DNA of 16,030 nt from JAJFTV01 sp964426355 (GTDB lineage: Bacteria; Chloroflexota; Anaerolineae; Anaerolineales; Anaerolineaceae): assembly GCA_964426355.1 (NCBI GenBank), contig CAYRRA010000101.1, forward strand, positions 1-16,030. The letters are read 5' to 3'. Each line of letters opens with the position of its first letter. The first letter of the stretch is position 1. This document shows positions 14,474 to 16,030 of this stretch, one piece after another. A program made the translations under genes and the position numbers. The notes under the pieces are model-generated. The model worked only from the letters and a program-made list of their open reading frames with translations. It was not told where the DNA came from and did not search any database.

Positions 14474-15871
14474 ATGAACACTGAACTGGTATTTTACGAA
14501 GGTCTCAAAGGAAGCGGGGTTGTCGCCAGCATCACGTATGGCAAGTCTCGGGTGATTTTTGATTTCGGTGCGCCATTCAACCCGATGACTCAACCGTATG
14601 ATGGTCAGGTCGAGCGCCGGGCAAAAGCGTGGGTAAGGGATGCCATCCGCCTGGGTCAAATCCCGGCGATCGATGGCGTGTTCAGCGCGCGCGACCTGGA
14701 ACCATCGAATGCCATCCTTCCCTATGAGCAAAGCAATCTGACCACCGGGGTCATCATTTCACATTTACATCTCGATCACATGTCTGGGATCGGGATGGTA
14801 CACCCGGAAATCCCGGTTTACCTGCATAGGGAGGGGTATCAACTTCAAATGCTGCTCAATCAGATCGGCGAGTCGGTTGGCAGCAGGGACTTTACCCCCA
14901 TTGACCTGCATGAGCCCTTTCAAATTGGCGATATCCAGGTCACGGCATACTTCTCCGACCACCCCTGCGCCGGAGCCGTGGGATACCTGATCGAAACCCC
15001 CGATGCAAGGGTTTATTACTCCGGTGATGTCCGCATGCATGGCAACAGGTTGGACACAGTCATGGAAGACCTTGAAGCCATTGCAGCAAAGCAAGTGGAT
15101 GTGCTCATCCTGGACACCACCACGATGTCGCTTTCCGAAGCGGATAAGCTGCCGCCCGGTCCAGTGGTTCCCTCATTGGAGATTCCCCAGGGGATGGTCA
15201 CGGAGCGTCAGTTGCTCGATCATGTACTGGATGGGTTAACGCGAAGCGATGGGCTCGGTATCTTCAATATCTATCACCGCGACATGGAACTGATCAAGGG
15301 ACTGTTGTATATCGCTGAACAGGCTAACCGCGAGATTGTCTTTGAGCCAAAGACTGCTTACATCGTGATGAACATGCTCAACCGCAACCCAACCATCTTC
15401 ATTCCTGACCATGAAATGTACCAGGAAAACGCAGCCGGGTATTTTTCCGAGGTCACCCGGCGTGCAAGCCGCATTCTGAGCGTTGAAGAAATTCGCTCTT
15501 CCCCTGGGAAGTATTTTCTCCAAAACAGCTATGAGCATATTCTGGAACTTTTCGATCTGCCCGCACATAGAGCAAAGTATTTCCATCTATACGGCATTCC
15601 ACTGGTTGCTGGTGCGAGTGACCATGAGAACATGCTGCGAGTGCTCAAGCTCACCGGGATCGAATATGACGGGGTCGCCAATCTGTTCTGTTACAACCAC
15701 GCCTATCCCAACAACCTGCTCTATATGGCGGAACGGATTAACGCCAGGAATTTGATCGGCGTACATTCGAGCCATCCCGAAAGGCTGTTGCCTAAAAACA
15801 GTCAGCAGATATTGCCTCAAAAAGGTGAGGTGTTCCAACTGACCAACGGCAACCTCGTGAAGATTCTCTGA
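14474..15871 (+). CDS. RNase J-like MBL/beta-CASP protein, paralogue 2 (complete metal set)
   Basis: A 465-residue paralogue of the preceding protein, starting 2 nt after its stop with GGGAG at 14463-14467 as ribosome binding site. The two share the same N-terminal layout (TYG-RVIF, YDG, RAKAWV-DAIR, PAI) and C-terminal PERLLP. All MBL ligands are visible: SHLHLDH (His97, His99, Asp101, His102), SDHP (His163), YSGDVRMHG (Asp185) and VHSSHPE (His431 or His434). The beta-CASP-like insert has LDTTT and IFNIYHRD segments. It is likely an active metallohydrolase acting on a phosphodiester or nucleic-acid-like substrate. Other MBL functions remain possible because the RNase J resemblance is only by motif order. 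Confidence 0.8.
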   Translation: MNTELVFYEGLKGSGVVASITYGKSRVIFDFGAPFNPMTQPYDGQVERRAKAWVRDAIRLGQIPAIDGVFSARDLEPSNAILPYEQSNLTTGVIISHLHLDHMSGIGMVHPEIPVYLHREGYQLQMLLNQIGESVGSRDFTPIDLHEPFQIGDIQVTAYFSDHPCAGAVGYLIETPDARVYYSGDVRMHGNRLDTVMEDLEAIAAKQVDVLILDTTTMSLSEADKLPPGPVVPSLEIPQGMVTERQLLDHVLDGLTRSDGLGIFNIYHRDMELIKGLLYIAEQANREIVFEPKTAYIVMNMLNRNPTIFIPDHEMYQENAAGYFSEVTRRASRILSVEEIRSSPGKYFLQNSYEHILELFDLPAHRAKYFHLYGIPLVAGASDHENMLRVLKLTGIEYDGVANLFCYNHAYPNNLLYMAERINARNLIGVHSSHPERLLPKNSQQILPQKGEVFQLTNGNLVKIL

Positions 15872-15936
15872 TCTCACCCCCATCGTGACCAGGAACCTGT
15901 CCCAACACAAAGAACATGGCACGTTCAGCAGATCAC

Positions 15937-15995
15937 ATGCGATGCACCTCCAAATTTCGATTCCAGGTCGTATCTGAATGAAAGGTGCATCGCAT
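15937..15995. repeat. 13-bp perfect inverted repeat, spacer 33
   Basis: ATGCGATGCACCT at 15937-15949 and AGGTGCATCGCAT at 15983-15995 are exact reverse complements. The spacer also pairs partly (TTTC-ATTC at 15955-15963 with GAATGAAA at 15976-15983), giving a long imperfect hairpin. No T-tract follows. It could be a dispersed palindromic element, a small mobile-element remnant or the transcript end of the operon. The rest of 15872-16030 shows no gene. Confidence 0.6.
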
Positions 15996-16030
15996 ACAGG
16001 AATTGAGAGATTTTATCGGTGACGGATGGT

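Overview
This 16 kb window looks like a bacterial chromosome segment, most likely from a Chloroflexota (Anaerolineae-type) anaerobe. The evidence is indirect: moderate G+C, a substrate-binding lipoprotein with a long Ala/Pro/Glu linker after the lipobox, tightly packed genes with ATGA overlaps, and a CUT1-type sugar ABC importer mixed with M42 peptidases. No rRNA or other taxonomic marker is present, so this is an inference. All recognised genes are on the + strand. I saw no tRNA, CRISPR array, transposase or integrase.

Region A (1-4472) is a compact run of amino-acid and peptide genes. It starts with the 3' part of a divergent M42-family peptidase that lacks expected metal ligands. Two complete M42 aminopeptidase-like genes follow, then a class V PLP-dependent aminotransferase-like gene and an L-aspartate dehydrogenase-like gene. 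All junctions overlap by 4-20 nt, so this is almost certainly one operon.

Region B (4473-5704) has one visibly A+T-richer gene for a SAM-methyltransferase-like protein. After it comes a 332-bp regulatory region with a 9-bp inverted repeat and a near-ideal sigma70-type promoter (TTGACA-16-TATAAT). Inverted repeats lie in the promoter spacer and across the predicted transcription start.

Region C (5705-11349) encodes a complete CUT1/carbohydrate-type ABC importer: binding lipoprotein, MalK/UgpC-like ATPase and two MalF/MalG-like permeases. A type I phosphodiesterase/nucleotide pyrophosphatase-like enzyme is inserted between the binding protein and the ATPase. A strong stem-loop follows the binding-protein gene and probably reduces expression of the genes behind it.

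Region D (11350-15871) holds a UshA/5'-nucleotidase-like metallophosphoesterase with altered catalytic motifs. Next come two tandem, related RNase J-like (MBL/beta-CASP) proteins. The first has lost a conserved metal-binding His and the second keeps the full set. The window ends in a non-coding stretch with a 13-bp perfect inverted repeat.

Working model (inference): the importer brings in a phosphodiester-containing solute. The cytoplasmic phosphodiesterase, nucleotidase-like and RNase J-like proteins, none with a visible signal peptide, then dismantle it. Region A handles peptides or amino acids and may or may not be linked. A recurring theme is an intact enzyme encoded near a relative with an eroded active site.
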